Below, piece after piece: positions 21,101 through 31,323 of a stretch of DNA of 64,000 nt. The stretch spans positions 372,001-436,000 of the forward strand of contig JADJXQ010000001.1 of NCBI GenBank assembly GCA_016710335.1, given 5' to 3'. Both the position numbers and the translations under genes were made by a program. Numbering within the stretch: the stretch's first letter is position 1; every line of letters starts with the position of its first letter. The stretch comes from Rhodospirillales bacterium. Its GTDB lineage: Bacteria > Pseudomonadota > Alphaproteobacteria > Rhodospirillales > Defluviicoccaceae. The notes beneath the pieces were generated by a model. The model ran no database searches. It worked only from the letters and a program-made list of their open reading frames with translations, and was not told the DNA's origin.

Positions 21101-22477
21101 TCACTCCGCCGGCGCGGGTCGTGAACGTTCGACCTTGTGCGTCCCAACCCGGGCGATGTGCTGGGGCGGGCGATAAGCCAGCCACGGCAGGATGCGCCCG
21201 ATGCCGCGAAAGACGCCGTGCTCGGACATCCACATGGCGTACGCGACATAGGTCGGGTCGGCGGACAAATGGGCCTCCTCGGTTCGGGCCCGCGCCAGAT
21301 AGATCGCGTTGACGCCCAGCAACAAGAGACAACTGTTGAACGCTGCGACCGGCCCGAGATCAGAAATGAAGGGCACCGAGATCAGCCACCAGCTTATGTT
21401 CTTCGCGATGTAGGACGGGTGCTTGGTGAACCGAAACGGCCCGCCGGTGATGATCCCGCGGTGGGTCAGGTTCGAGAACCGCAAGCCGAAGATGACCGCC
21501 GAGCTGACCCATACCGTTTGCGCCGCCACGATCAGCCCGCCCCAGACGATCGCCAGAAGGGGCGAGCCCCGGATCCACTCCCGCCAACTGATTGTATCGC
21601 CGTAGTGCAGGAAGGCGTTACTGATCGCTGACCAGAATGGCTCATAACAGATCAGCGCGACCACCCAGCCCAGCACAAGGGGGTTGACGGACCGGATGTG
21701 GCTGTCGAGCACGCGCAGGGTTACGATGTAGCCGGCGGACACGAAGGCCAGGTTGACGAACAGGGCGAGCGTGATGAGCCATGTCGTCGCTTCGAAGACG
21801 TCGACGAGAGCGGCGTCCAACGGATGGCGTCCCAGCCACCGGACCGTCGCCGCGAGCCCCCCGATCATCAGCGGCAGGAAAAACGCCTTGATCAGCCAGC
21901 CGAGCGCATACGAAGCAAGCTCCGTCCGATCAAGACCGCGCCAGTATCCCAGGAACAACCGGCCTGCCTGCCAGGTCCCATCCCGGGGACAAGCCATGCG
22001 TCGGTCCAGCAACCAGATGTACAGCGGCGCGACGGCAAGGATCGGCGGCACACACAACGCCGCAAGCGAAAAGAACGGCTGATAGTAGTCTTGCCGATAT
22101 ATGGGAAACGCGAAGTACATCGCCGCCACGACGAGCAGGGTGGCATAGAAGCCGACGCACTTTACGGCCACACGCCGCAGGTCGCCTCGGCGTGATCCGC
22201 CAACCGGCAGTTGGAGTCCGGCGCTGTCGCGGCCATAGACCTTGAAAATCAGCAGATCGGCGCTGGCGAGCGGAAAGATCACCAGCACCAAGACGCACGC
22301 CAACTCGATGCCGATCGGGAGGTTCATGACGGGCGCAGCCAGGGCGCTCGCCCCGACCCCCACTGCGACCGTCAGGCATAAGCCGGTGTGAGTGACCGAG
22401 GTTGGACGCTTGCCGCCTTCACTTGTGGTCAACGCCGTGTCCAAGGTCGACGCAGCCGCCGCCACACCGTGCCACAA
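21101..22477 (-). CDS. Isoprenylcysteine methyltransferase-like membrane protein
   Basis: A protein of up to 458 aa with about ten hydrophobic segments. The C-terminal third holds an ICMT/phospholipid-methyltransferase block: GPFRFTKHPSYIAKNISWW, the NAIYLARARTEEAHLSADPTY stretch split across the usual R-x-EE motif, and YVAYAMWMSEHG. These enzymes methylate membrane-associated thiols or lipid head groups with SAM; the bacterial substrate is unknown. The N-terminal half is an extra membrane domain. The start is uncertain; codons before SVTHTG may be untranslated. It converges with the Sel1 gene and lies 12 bp after the FecR gene. Confidence 0.7.
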   Translation of the reverse strand: MWHGVAAAASTLDTALTTSEGGKRPTSVTHTGLCLTVAVGVGASALAAPVMNLPIGIELACVLVLVIFPLASADLLIFKVYGRDSAGLQLPVGGSRRGDLRRVAVKCVGFYATLLVVAAMYFAFPIYRQDYYQPFFSLAALCVPPILAVAPLYIWLLDRRMACPRDGTWQAGRLFLGYWRGLDRTELASYALGWLIKAFFLPLMIGGLAATVRWLGRHPLDAALVDVFEATTWLITLALFVNLAFVSAGYIVTLRVLDSHIRSVNPLVLGWVVALICYEPFWSAISNAFLHYGDTISWREWIRGSPLLAIVWGGLIVAAQTVWVSSAVIFGLRFSNLTHRGIITGGPFRFTKHPSYIAKNISWWLISVPFISDLGPVAAFNSCLLLLGVNAIYLARARTEEAHLSADPTYVAYAMWMSEHGVFRGIGRILPWLAYRPPQHIARVGTHKVERSRPAPAE

Positions 22478-22489
22478 CCTGAGGCTGTG

Positions 22490-24190
22490 TCAGCCGGAAC
22501 CGCCCGCACCACCGCCGCCGTCACCACCGCCGCCGCCGCCATCACCACCGGCGCCACCGCCATCGCCACCAGCGCCTCCGGCGCCGCCGCCATCACCACC
22601 AGCGCCTCCGGCGCCGCCGCCATCGCCACCGGCGCCGCCAGCGCCGCCGCCATCACCGCCAGCGCCTCCGGCACCGCCGCCATCACCACCAGCGCCTCCG
22701 GCACCGCCGCCGTCGCCACCAGCGCCTCCGGCGCCGCCGCCATCACCGCCAGCGCCGCCGCCATCACCGCCAGCGCCGCCGCCATCACCGCCAGCGCCTC
22801 CGGCACCTCCGCCATCACCGCCAGCGCCTCCGGCGCCGCCGCCGTCGCCACCAGCGCCGCCACCGGCACCGCCGCCATCACCACCAGCGCCTCCGGCACC
22901 GCCGCCGTCGCCACCAGCGCCGCCACCGGCACCGCCGCCATCACCACCAGCGCCTCCGGCACCGCCGCCGTCGCCACCAGCGCCGCCACCGGCACCGCCG
23001 CCATCACCACCAGCGCCTCCGGCACCGCCATCGCCACCAGCGCCTCCGGCACCGCCGCCATCACCACCGGCACCAGCGCCTCCACCGGCACCACCTGCAC
23101 CACCATCACCGCCAGCGCCACCAGCGCCGCCATCGCCACCAGCGCCTCCGGCACCGCCGCCGTCACCACCGGCACCAGCGCCTCCACCGGCACCACCTGC
23201 ACCACCATCACCGCCAGCGCCACCAGCGCCGCCACCGGCACCACCTGCTCCGCCTCCGGCATCACCGCCAGCGCCTCCGGCATCACCGGCACCAGCGCCT
23301 CCGGCACCGCCCGCGCCGCCACCGGCACCGCCAGCGCCTCCGGCACCACCTGCGGCGCCTCCGGCATCACCGCCAGCGCCGCCAGGTCCGCCTGGGCCAT
23401 CACCGTCGCCGCTGTCGCCGCTGTCGCCGCCGCTATCGCCCCCTCCCGGGCCGCCTCCAGGCGCGCCTCCGGCCGCGGCGGTTTCCAGCTGCTCGATCCA
23501 ACCGGCTCTGGCTTGCGCCACCGTGTCCGACAGCGCAACCGCAGCGGTCAGAACATCGACCTCCACAGTCTGCCCCGGAAGGACGTGCACCGTGTTCGCC
23601 GAACGCAGCGGGACCACCCGGACGGACCCGCGGCTGACGCTCGCGGAGGCCTTCTGTGCGGTGGCGGTCACGTCAAGCGCGCCGCCCGAAACTTCAGCTC
23701 GCAACACGGGCGTCGCGATGGCGAACGGCGCCACGGTCGGCGCGTTGATCTTGAAGACAGCGGTGCCGCTCTCGAGCACGATGTCAGCATCGCCCGCGCT
23801 GATCCCTCTGCCGCCGGTCACCTTGAGGCGCGTATCGGCTGCCACCGCGATGGTGTTCTGGCCCCGAGTCAGCAACGTCCAGGATCCGGCGCCATTTTCA
23901 ATGAGGCTTTCGGGCGCCACAACCGCCCCACGGGTGAGGCGCTTTCTGCCCGCGCCCGCAGCCGACTGCAGGGTAGCCTGGCCAACCGTGTCTGCAACCA
24001 CCCATTGGGAGCTGCGGAATGGTGCAGCAGGAGCCGTAGCGGCCGAAGCGGGCAAATCGAGGACAGACTCGACCGACGTCAGGGCATCACCGTTCGCGTG
24101 GCGCAACGCGCCGGAGATCAGGATACCACCCATGAAGACCGCCATGGCCATAGCCGGGCGAAGAATCACGTTCCGTCCGTTAGCGCTCAT
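22490..24190 (-). CDS. FecR-domain protein with a ~320-residue Gly/Ala repeat tail
   Basis: A 566-aa protein with an N-terminal signal sequence (to about residue 30) and a FecR domain at about 60-230 (LLTRGQNTIAVAADTRLKV, VLESGTAVFKI, then a PVLRAEVSGGALDVTA strand). From about residue 243 to the end it is built of Gly, Ala and Asp only, in units such as GGAGGDGGGAGGAGGDGG. The FecR fold is found in signal-transducing and exported proteins. The collagen-like low-complexity tail suggests a surface or matrix protein, possibly a substrate of the type I secretion genes nearby, but that link is inference. The tail's repeat DNA is likely to vary in length between strains. Confidence 0.75.
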   Translation of the reverse strand: MSANGRNVILRPAMAMAVFMGGILISGALRHANGDALTSVESVLDLPASAATAPAAPFRSSQWVVADTVGQATLQSAAGAGRKRLTRGAVVAPESLIENGAGSWTLLTRGQNTIAVAADTRLKVTGGRGISAGDADIVLESGTAVFKINAPTVAPFAIATPVLRAEVSGGALDVTATAQKASASVSRGSVRVVPLRSANTVHVLPGQTVEVDVLTAAVALSDTVAQARAGWIEQLETAAAGGAPGGGPGGGDSGGDSGDSGDGDGPGGPGGAGGDAGGAAGGAGGAGGAGGGAGGAGGAGAGDAGGAGGDAGGGAGGAGGGAGGAGGDGGAGGAGGGAGAGGDGGGAGGAGGDGGAGGAGGDGGAGGAGGGAGAGGDGGGAGGAGGDGGAGGAGGDGGGAGGGAGGDGGGAGGAGGDGGGAGGGAGGDGGGAGGAGGDGGGAGGGAGGDGGGAGGAGGDGGGAGGAGGDGGGAGGDGGGAGGDGGGAGGAGGDGGGAGGAGGDGGGAGGAGGDGGGAGGAGGDGGGAGGAGGDGGGAGGAGGDGGGAGGDGGGGGGDGGGGAGGSG

Positions 24191-24246
24191 CTGAGACCAG
24201 TCCCTTGTTTTTGTTCACCCTTTGTGCAGACGCCAGCCGTTGTGCT

Positions 24247-27111
24247 TCACCGCACCGGCGCGAGGCCAAACCGTCTGCAGAAGACGTATTGCCCAAGACT
24301 CTCCGCGTAGACCCAGTCCTGCTGTTGGCCCGCACATGCCTGCAGCACGCTGAGCGTGTCGTCACTCTCGGTCCGCGCGTCGTCTGCTGTACCTGCCGGA
24401 TCCAAACCTGCAGAGGAGCGAGCCAGGGCGGGTCGACGTTCTGTGCCTGGTGATACTCCCGCCTTTTGTTCGAGCGCGACGATCAGCCGATCCGTAACCC
24501 GGCCGTACACCGGAAGCCCCTGCGTCTGCTCGAAAGAACGGATGGCAGCCTCGGTGCGTGGGCCGAAATAACCGTCTGCACGACCAGCCCGGTACCCGAG
24601 GCGATTCAACAGAAGCTGCGCGGTCTGCACGCTTTCATCGAAGACGAACACCTCGGACGTCGCCGCCTCGACCGGATCGTCGGCTGGAGGCACTGCGGCG
24701 ACCACGGTCTCGCGCTGGCCGCCTGATGGCTCTACGTCCGGGACGATTGCACCAACAGCCCCCGCTTCCGACGCCGTGGCATCGTCCCGTGTTCCCCGAT
24801 TGTCGGAAGGCAGCAATGCCGTCCTTTCGGGACTGGAATCCGTCAGCTCCACACCGGCTCGACCGGGGGCGTCGAGCGGCTCGACAGGCACCGTGGCCAC
24901 TTCTGGCCCTCGTTCCAAATCGGGTACCGCCGTGATTTCGGGCGGCGATACCACGTCAGGCGGTGAAGACGCCTCTGGTTCCGGCTCCGCAGCCGCAGCC
25001 GCCTCGGGTGGCGGGGCTGCAGCAGGCGGCGCCGGAACAGGCGGCGACGCCGGTGCAGGGCCGCTCGCGACCGATGGCGCGCCGGACTGCGCATCGACCT
25101 CGGGGAGCGGAACGGCGCCAAGTTCGGTCTCGACCCCCCTGCCTGCAACAAGATCAGGGCGGTTGCCGACGGCCTCAGGTATTGATGATCCGCCATCTGT
25201 TGCCGGAGTGGGCGTTGCGGGCGCGGGCGCGGGCGCCGGCGGGGGCGCAGGCGCGGGCGCCGCCGGCTCAGCCTCCGGAGGCGACGCCGCCGCCGGGTCC
25301 GCGTCCGCTTGGCCTGTGTTACGTGCTGCTCCTGCGGCGATCATGGCGGGCGCTACAGGCTCATCGGCTGGCGCCGAACTTTCCCCTTCCGGCGGTGGCG
25401 CAGACAGCGTAGCGCTTGGTCCGACTCCGGCAGGGGCGGCCACCGGACGGCCGCTTCGGCCTTCGCCAGCCGACGGATCCAAGGGCGACGGATCCAAGGG
25501 CGACGAGTCCACGGGCGCGGGATCCACAGTGTCGGCGAAAACCGCGGCAGGCGGCGCGTCGGCGTCAGTCACACCGATCCCCACGTCTTTGCCGGAGACA
25601 TCGGGCTCGACGGGAGCTCCCGGCTCTATGTCACGATCGGACGGCGGGGCCAAATCGACTGCGACCACGCCGGATGTATCCGTGCTCCCGCTCGCATTCG
25701 CCGTAGGCGCGTCAGCAGCGGATGAAGACATGTCCGCTGGCGGCAGCTCCGATGAGGTCGTGGGCGGTAAGGTCGCGGGCGGCAAGGTCGCGGCGCGATT
25801 GCGCAGGATTTCCTCGACCGTCTGTTCTGCGCGCGCCAGACGCTCGGCGCGGGCACGTTGAGCACTGGCCTCGGACGCCTCAGAGGCAACATCCGGCCCA
25901 TCCTGCGGGCTGACGTTCGAAGAGGCGGCCCCAACCGCGGCAGGAGCCCCTACCCCCGCCGCCGTCGGCATCTCTACAGACCGGTCGCGAAAAAAAGAGC
26001 CGGTGACGCCAACACCGACCCCAAGCACGAAGGCCACAAGCGTCAGCGCAAGAACGATCCGTGAGTAAGACGCTCGGCGCGATGGCGGCGCCTGTTCCTT
26101 GGCAGCGGCAACCTCACCGATTTGGACTTCCGGCTCCGGCTTCGGCTCTGGCTCTCGCTTCGGTTCGGCCTGCCGTTTTGGCGCCGCATCCGCCTCCGGT
26201 TCCCGAACCGGACGTGCAGTCAAGTCCGGGATTCGCTGTTCATCTCCGCGATCACCCGCCTCCTGCTCCGAATGACCAACCGCGCGAGCGAGGTCTTTCA
26301 AGCGCTGCGGCAGGAACACCTCGTGCGCCGCCTGCTTGACCAGCTCTGACATGATGGTTTTCACGCCTTGCTGTTCCGCAAGAGCCAGGACGGCCGGGGC
26401 CAGCTGCACGATGCGTCCCGGCGTGCCGCGGCCATAAAACGCGAACTGGTCGAACGCTGCGGGTGTAAACACCTCGAGACCAGGGTAACCGGCAGCCTGC
26501 AGGTAGTGGGTGACAAAAATTTCCGTCTCGGACCGCGACATCGGCGACAGATCGACGGCGACATCGGCGCCGGCAGCCATGGCTTCGAAGACCGATGGCT
26601 GAAAGGCGTTGCTACGCCGCTTGGCCGCAGTCAAAACCAGGGTGAGTGCATTTGCCGGCACCGTAACGCCCTGCCACCATTGCCAGACGCGATCGAGAAT
26701 TTCGGGGGCCAACTGGTCGACATCGTCCAGCAACAGCGCATGGCGCTGCGGCGATCCCCGCGCGGAGGCGATTTCAGCCTGGCCGGTCGCCGATCCGTCC
26801 CGGAACACGCCCGTAGCCTGGATCAGGCCCCAGACGTCATCGATCGACGTGGAGGTGTGGCATTCAAATCTGCGCCCGCCATTGCCAACGGCGACCCCCC
26901 GCCCGGCAAGGTCTTTGACAAGGCCGTTGAGCAGCGTCGTCTTGCCTGCGCCTGCGCTTCCCGTGCACAACGCCGTCTTCGCACCCCGCTCCACAGCCGC
27001 GGCCACGGCCGCGAATGCGTTGAGCCGGGTCGGGTCGAGATGCAGGAATTTCGCGTCGGAACTCCTCCCTGCGCGCGGCGATCTGTCGCGGTCAATGTGC
27101 TGCAGAACCAT
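24247..27111 (-). CDS. ExeA-like AAA ATPase fused to a peptidoglycan-binding domain
   Basis: A 954-aa single-pass membrane protein. Residues 1-320 form an AAA ATPase of the ExeA/GspA type with Walker A GSAGAGKTT (51-59) and Walker B ALLLDDVDQL. A membrane helix follows at about 350-373 (IVLALTLVAFVLGVGVGVTG), then about 440 residues of Pro/Ala/Glu-rich periplasmic linker. A C-terminal PG_binding_1 domain lies at about 823-875 (LLLNRLGYRAGRADGYFGPRT). This order, with an ATPase inside and a wall anchor outside, matches proteins that open the wall for secretin or pilus assembly. It precedes the FecR gene by 57 bp on the same strand. The start at 27111 begins MVLQHID. Confidence 0.85.
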   Translation of the reverse strand: MVLQHIDRDRSPRAGRSSDAKFLHLDPTRLNAFAAVAAAVERGAKTALCTGSAGAGKTTLLNGLVKDLAGRGVAVGNGGRRFECHTSTSIDDVWGLIQATGVFRDGSATGQAEIASARGSPQRHALLLDDVDQLAPEILDRVWQWWQGVTVPANALTLVLTAAKRRSNAFQPSVFEAMAAGADVAVDLSPMSRSETEIFVTHYLQAAGYPGLEVFTPAAFDQFAFYGRGTPGRIVQLAPAVLALAEQQGVKTIMSELVKQAAHEVFLPQRLKDLARAVGHSEQEAGDRGDEQRIPDLTARPVREPEADAAPKRQAEPKREPEPKPEPEVQIGEVAAAKEQAPPSRRASYSRIVLALTLVAFVLGVGVGVTGSFFRDRSVEMPTAAGVGAPAAVGAASSNVSPQDGPDVASEASEASAQRARAERLARAEQTVEEILRNRAATLPPATLPPTTSSELPPADMSSSAADAPTANASGSTDTSGVVAVDLAPPSDRDIEPGAPVEPDVSGKDVGIGVTDADAPPAAVFADTVDPAPVDSSPLDPSPLDPSAGEGRSGRPVAAPAGVGPSATLSAPPPEGESSAPADEPVAPAMIAAGAARNTGQADADPAAASPPEAEPAAPAPAPPPAPAPAPATPTPATDGGSSIPEAVGNRPDLVAGRGVETELGAVPLPEVDAQSGAPSVASGPAPASPPVPAPPAAAPPPEAAAAAEPEPEASSPPDVVSPPEITAVPDLERGPEVATVPVEPLDAPGRAGVELTDSSPERTALLPSDNRGTRDDATASEAGAVGAIVPDVEPSGGQRETVVAAVPPADDPVEAATSEVFVFDESVQTAQLLLNRLGYRAGRADGYFGPRTEAAIRSFEQTQGLPVYGRVTDRLIVALEQKAGVSPGTERRPALARSSAGLDPAGTADDARTESDDTLSVLQACAGQQQDWVYAESLGQYVFCRRFGLAPVR

Positions 27112-27999
27112 CAGCGGCCTCCACGCAGTCGGGCCCTTAATCCGGCCCCGTGCGGCGTCCTCCTGCTGCAACGCCGGAAGATACAACATGATGGGTCGGC
27201 GATTTTTGACGCATATGCACCAGCGGGCTCGTCAAGCGGCAGTTCCGCCGGCCTCGCGGCGCGCCCTCTTCCGCCCATGGATGCGCGCCTCCTGCTCCGC
27301 CGGGTGGCCGTGGTCGAAGTCCGTGCGCGTTCGGCGGACCGAGCCCATTGCGAAGGCGCTTCCATAGCTGTCACGCATCCGCAAGTTTTCCGTTGGAAGT
27401 TTCCGGATCGACCAGGAATGTCGCGCTTGCTCCCCATGTTCAGAATCGAACCCGCCGTCTGCGGACGTGCAGTCGACAGATCTCGCTTCTATACCCGTCG
27501 ATGTCCCTTCGCTTATTCTTCGCCGCCCAGCGTTGCACGCGAGGCTTATGACAACATATGATAGCGTTAACGACCTCTTGATACAACCGTTTCTGCGCCA
27601 CCCGTGTTGCGAGCACGTTTCCGCCGGGACATGCACCCAAGGGCCCGCGCTCCCCGGCGACCAGGGCCCTGCCGCGGTCCCGCCGTCCCGGGTCGCAAGG
27701 CAGCGGTGTGCAAGAGGGGCAACGGCACTTTGAAAGGGCAAGGGCTCAGTGCTGACACATCTAACGGAACGATCCCACGCCGGGACCATGCGTGGGATCG
27801 TCCGATGATCAGTGATGGCACCAACTGTACGATTTGTCCGTCAGCGGATTCAGGAAGACGCTACCGCCCCAACTCGTCCATGTGTTCGATTCGAATGGGT
27901 CAGATCCGCATGACAACGAACAGCCGCGTGTGACGATCGTGCAATACTTGATTGCGCCGCTGCACCAGGACGCCCTCTGTGCCTTGGTCGGCGCGCTCC
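27112..27999. other. Long intergenic region, nothing recognised
   Basis: About 890 bp with several overlapping open frames of under 190 codons in both directions. None has a recognisable motif, good codon use or a convincing ribosome site, and none continues a neighbour. I call no gene here. Confidence 0.45.
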
Positions 28000-28755
28000 T
28001 CAACTCATGCGCAGCGCGCCATCGATACGGATGACATCGCCGTTGATGTAGGTGTTGTCGACGATGTGCAGGGCGAGGCGGGCATATTCACCCGGATCTC
28101 CCAGCCGTGACGGAAACGGGACCGAGGCCCCCAGCGAGTCCTGCACATTTTGAGGCAGACCGGCCATCATCGGCGTGCCGAAAATGCCCGGCGCGATGCA
28201 GACGACGCGCACGCCCGTCTTCGCGAACTCACGAGCCGCGGGCAAGGTGAGACCGACCACACCAGCCTTGGAAGACGCGTAGGCAGCCTGGCCGACCTGG
28301 CCTTCGAACCCGGCGATCGAGGCGGTGTTGATGACCACGCCGCGCTCTCCGTTGTCGAGCGCTTCCGCGTCCAACATGTCGGCAGCCGCGAGGCGCATGA
28401 CGTTGAACGTGCCGACCAGATTGACCGCGACGACCTTGTTGTACTGGTCCAACGGGTGCGGGCCCTTCTTGCCGACGATCTTGATCGGCGGCGCCACGCC
28501 GGCGCATTGCACGACCACGCGCGCGACGCCATGTGCGTCCCGTGCCTTGACAATCGCCGCCTGCGTCGATTCCCCGTCCGAAACGTCGCAGATGCAGGCG
28601 ATGCCGCCGATGTCGCCGGCGACCCGTTTGGCAGCATCTTCGGCCAAGTCGAACACGGCGACTTTCGCTCCCGCCGCCGCCAGCGCACGCGCGGTGGCTT
28701 CACCGAGGCCGGAGCCGCCACCGGTGACGATTGCCCCTACTCCTTTTACGTTCAT
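28000..28755 (-). CDS. 3-hydroxyacyl-CoA dehydrogenase, short-chain (HSD17B10-like)
   Basis: A 251-aa classical SDR. The NAD-binding motif TGGGSGLG is at 11-18, the catalytic Ser at 146 (INTASIAG) and YASSK at 159-163. AAREFAKTGVRVVCIAPGIF and the DPGEYARLALHI ending are typical of type II 3-hydroxyacyl-CoA dehydrogenases that act in fatty-acid or isoleucine breakdown. It follows the thiolase gene on the same strand, which supports a beta-oxidation role: the dehydrogenase makes the 3-ketoacyl-CoA that thiolase cleaves. Confidence 0.9.
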   Translation of the reverse strand: MNVKGVGAIVTGGGSGLGEATARALAAAGAKVAVFDLAEDAAKRVAGDIGGIACICDVSDGESTQAAIVKARDAHGVARVVVQCAGVAPPIKIVGKKGPHPLDQYNKVVAVNLVGTFNVMRLAAADMLDAEALDNGERGVVINTASIAGFEGQVGQAAYASSKAGVVGLTLPAAREFAKTGVRVVCIAPGIFGTPMMAGLPQNVQDSLGASVPFPSRLGDPGEYARLALHIVDNTYINGDVIRIDGALRMS

Positions 28756-28941
28756 GCTTTCTCTCTCCCCTTTGCGTTACGCAAAGCGACAAAATGTGCC
28801 TTGCGCAAGGCACCATCTGTGTCGTCAACGAACTTCATCAGGTCATCCGTCGAATCGGCGGTCCTGCCTGCTCCAGAGCGACGGCGCAGGCAGGACTTAA
28901 GCCAGATCGTCTCTCGTCTCAGCCGTTGGATTGGCTGCAGC

Positions 28942-30138
28942 TCAGGAAAGCCGCTCGATCGCCATCGCCGTTGCCTCGCCGCCGCCGATGCAGAGGCCGG
29001 CGACGCCTTTGCTCAGGCCATGCTTCTCAAGAGCATGCAGGAGCGTCACGACGATGCGCGCGCCCGAAGCGCCGATCGGGTGGCCCAGCGCGCAGGCGCC
29101 GCCGTTGACGTTGACCTTGTCGTGCGGGATGTCGATGTCGCGCATGGCCGCCATGGTAACGACGGCGAAAGCCTCGTTGATCTCCCACAGATCGACGTCA
29201 TCCTTGTTCCAGCCGGCCTTGTCGAGGAGCTTGTGGAACGCCCCGATCGGCGCCGTCGTGAACAGGTTGGGCTCCTGGGAATGGGTCGAGTGCGCGTGGA
29301 TGACGGCGAGCGGGGTGACGCCCTTCTTCTCGGCGTGCGAGCGACGCATGAGCACCAGCGCCGAGGCGCCGTCGGAAATCTTGCTGGAGGTCGCGGGGGT
29401 CACGGTGCCGTTCTTGCGGAACGCCGGGCGCAGGGTCGGAATCTTGTCGATCGCGAGCTCGAACGGCGCTTGGTCCTTGTCGACCAGCCGGTCGCCCTTG
29501 CGCGCCTTGACGAGAACCGGCGTGATTTCCTTGTCGAAGGTGCCGTCGTTGTTGGCGTTCTGCGCACGTTTGACGGACTCCATCGCGAAGGCGTCCTGGG
29601 CCTCGCGGGTGAACTGATACATCTCCGCGCAGTCCTCCGCGAAGGTGCCCATGGCGCGGCCCTCTTCGTACGCGTCCTCGAGCCCATCATAGAACATGGA
29701 ATCCTTGAGGGTGTCGCCGTGACCGAGGCGATAGCCGGTACGGCCCTTGAGGACCATGTAGGGGGCGTTGGACATGTTCTCCATGCCGCCGGCAACAACG
29801 ATGTCGTGCGAGCCGACCAGAATGTTGTCGTGCCCGAACATCGCCGACTTCATCGCCGAGCCGCACATCTTGGTCAAAGTCGTCGCGCCCACGTGCCACG
29901 GAATGCCCGCGAAATGGGCCGCTTGCCGGGCCGGCGCCTGCTTCAGGCCGTGCATCAGGCAGCACCCCATGATGACTTCGCCGATGTCGTCCGGGGACAC
30001 CTTGGAACGGTCCAGCGCCGCCTTGATCGCGGCGCCGCCCAGGTGCGTCGCGGTCACGTCTTTGAAGTCGCCGAGCATACTGCCCATGGGGGTGCGGGCG
30101 GCTCCTACGATCACGACCGGATCTTCGGGTAGCGACAT
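28942..30138 (-). CDS. Acetyl-CoA C-acyltransferase (thiolase)
   Basis: A 398-aa thiolase with all three catalytic sites: nucleophilic Cys92 in KMCGSAMKSAM, His353 in GHPIGASGAR, and Cys383 in CIGGGEATAMA. It condenses or cleaves 3-ketoacyl-CoA. Sequence does not settle whether it works in degradation (AtoB/FadA) or in polyhydroxybutyrate synthesis (PhaA); the downstream SDR of HSD10 type favours degradation. No phaB or phaC is in the window. Confidence 0.92.
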   Translation of the reverse strand: MSLPEDPVVIVGAARTPMGSMLGDFKDVTATHLGGAAIKAALDRSKVSPDDIGEVIMGCCLMHGLKQAPARQAAHFAGIPWHVGATTLTKMCGSAMKSAMFGHDNILVGSHDIVVAGGMENMSNAPYMVLKGRTGYRLGHGDTLKDSMFYDGLEDAYEEGRAMGTFAEDCAEMYQFTREAQDAFAMESVKRAQNANNDGTFDKEITPVLVKARKGDRLVDKDQAPFELAIDKIPTLRPAFRKNGTVTPATSSKISDGASALVLMRRSHAEKKGVTPLAVIHAHSTHSQEPNLFTTAPIGAFHKLLDKAGWNKDDVDLWEINEAFAVVTMAAMRDIDIPHDKVNVNGGACALGHPIGASGARIVVTLLHALEKHGLSKGVAGLCIGGGEATAMAIERLS

Positions 30139-31016
30139 GTCTCTCTCCCTCAGTCTGTTCTGCTGTCAATTCGATGCGCCACCGCCAGGATCGGCGGATG
30201 GCGGAAGAACGCACGCCTAATCGATTGAGAGGTATCAAGCAAGCCGGTTCTACAAGGCGTGGGTGACACACCCGCGGCCGACGTCCTTGGCGCAGCGCAG
30301 TATGCTCGGCCCATCGCGAACGGCGCAAGCTGTCCCGCCCCTACTGTACGGCCCGTCACACATGACGAGACAGTTGAGCTTCAGCCTCTAAACCCTCCAG
30401 ACGCGCGGCTCATGTTACGCAGTCGCAGCAACCCCTGCAAGTCTGGCGCGTTTCTCCGCGGCCCATGCCCTGCAGCGTGAGATGCCAGGGAAGACCCCGC
30501 AGCGTGCGATGCGAGGGAAGACGATGTCGCCGCGGGCTTGACATGTGACGGAGATGGAGCCATAGTATTTATATGTAAACAAGGAATGGAGGGTGCTCGA
30601 TCAGCATGACTCCACCGGATGAGTGTTAGGTTGGCGGCTACTTGGCACCGCCACGTTATTCAAGTCCAAGCTTGTCTCGACCTTGTCGAGCGCGGAGTTC
30701 CGCGATCCTCCGCAAACCAAGCCCCCGTCTCAGGATGAATTTCCTTGAACGGGGGCTTAAGTGTTGTGGCGCTCACTGTAACGCGGATCCGTGTCCAATC
30801 TCGGGCTCCGCTCCGCAACGCCGCAGTCTTCAACGTTGCGATTCACAAGGCCGCACGGGCGTCTCTACGGGATCCGTCGACGAACGGCAAACCGCCAGCG
30901 CCGTCCGTTTCGGCGCTGGCAGGACGCGCGGTCAAGTGCTTCCCGTTAATCCTTCGCTAACCAAGCCTTGCCAATCTCAGTCCACACATATTCCACGGAT
31001 CTGGCAGGATAGCGAT
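30139..31016. other. Long intergenic region with tandem and inverted repeats
   Basis: About 880 bp without a convincing gene. It contains an imperfect tandem duplication near 30473-30525 (GCAGCGTGAGATGCCAGGG then GCAGCGTGCGATGCGAGGG) and a strong stem-loop at 30719-30758. Short frames in this stretch have no recognisable motifs. Confidence 0.4.
30719..30758. other. Stem-loop with perfect 10-bp stem
   Basis: AAGCCCCCGT and ACGGGGGCTT face each other across a 20-base loop that can itself pair further (CAGGA against TCCTTG). It is not followed by a T run in the plus direction; in the minus direction TTGGTTTG follows. It could be a weak terminator or part of an RNA structure; nothing nearby fixes the choice. 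Confidence 0.4.
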
Positions 31017-31184
31017 ATGATGACGATCTTGGATCAGGACCAGCGGGTTTTCTTCGATGACGCTTTCGACGTGGCGCATGATTGGGTGGAGGTCGCTGAC
31101 GACCTCCCTGGATACGACGATGAACCGGTCGGAGAGTTCCGGAAGTTCGCGCGAAACGTCGACGACTTTCTTCCGTTCGACTAG
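31017..31184 (+). CDS. Small acidic hypothetical protein
   Basis: A 55-aa frame, MMTILDQDQRVFFDDAFDVA..., rich in Asp, Glu, Phe and Val, with AGGA eight bases upstream of the ATG. No family is recognised. An open frame on the opposite strand (30957-31226) overlaps it completely, and which is real cannot be settled by eye; the acidic composition with a plausible ribosome site favours this one slightly. Confidence 0.35.
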   Translation: MMTILDQDQRVFFDDAFDVAHDWVEVADDLPGYDDEPVGEFRKFARNVDDFLPFD

Positions 31185-31323
31185 ACCCGCTTCTGCACCG
31201 GGTGCGAGCACAGGCACGATGTCCACGTGGACAAGTTTGGTGCGGCGCCGCTATGGTGCATCAACGGCGTTGTCGGGGGCACGGCAGACGACCGACAGGC
31301 GGTCAGGTGCGGGAAACGAAGTC

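Noticed and set aside
22392..24310. Long plus-strand frames rich in Pro/Ala/Ser or Thr/Ala/Ser opposite the FecR gene
   Set aside because: They are the complement of the Gly/Ala repeat DNA; the minus-strand frame has a signal sequence and a recognisable FecR domain, the plus frames have neither.
30957..31226. An 89-codon minus-strand frame overlapping the small acidic protein
   Set aside because: No ribosome site or family motif was seen; it could still be the real gene, but support is weaker than for the plus-strand frame.
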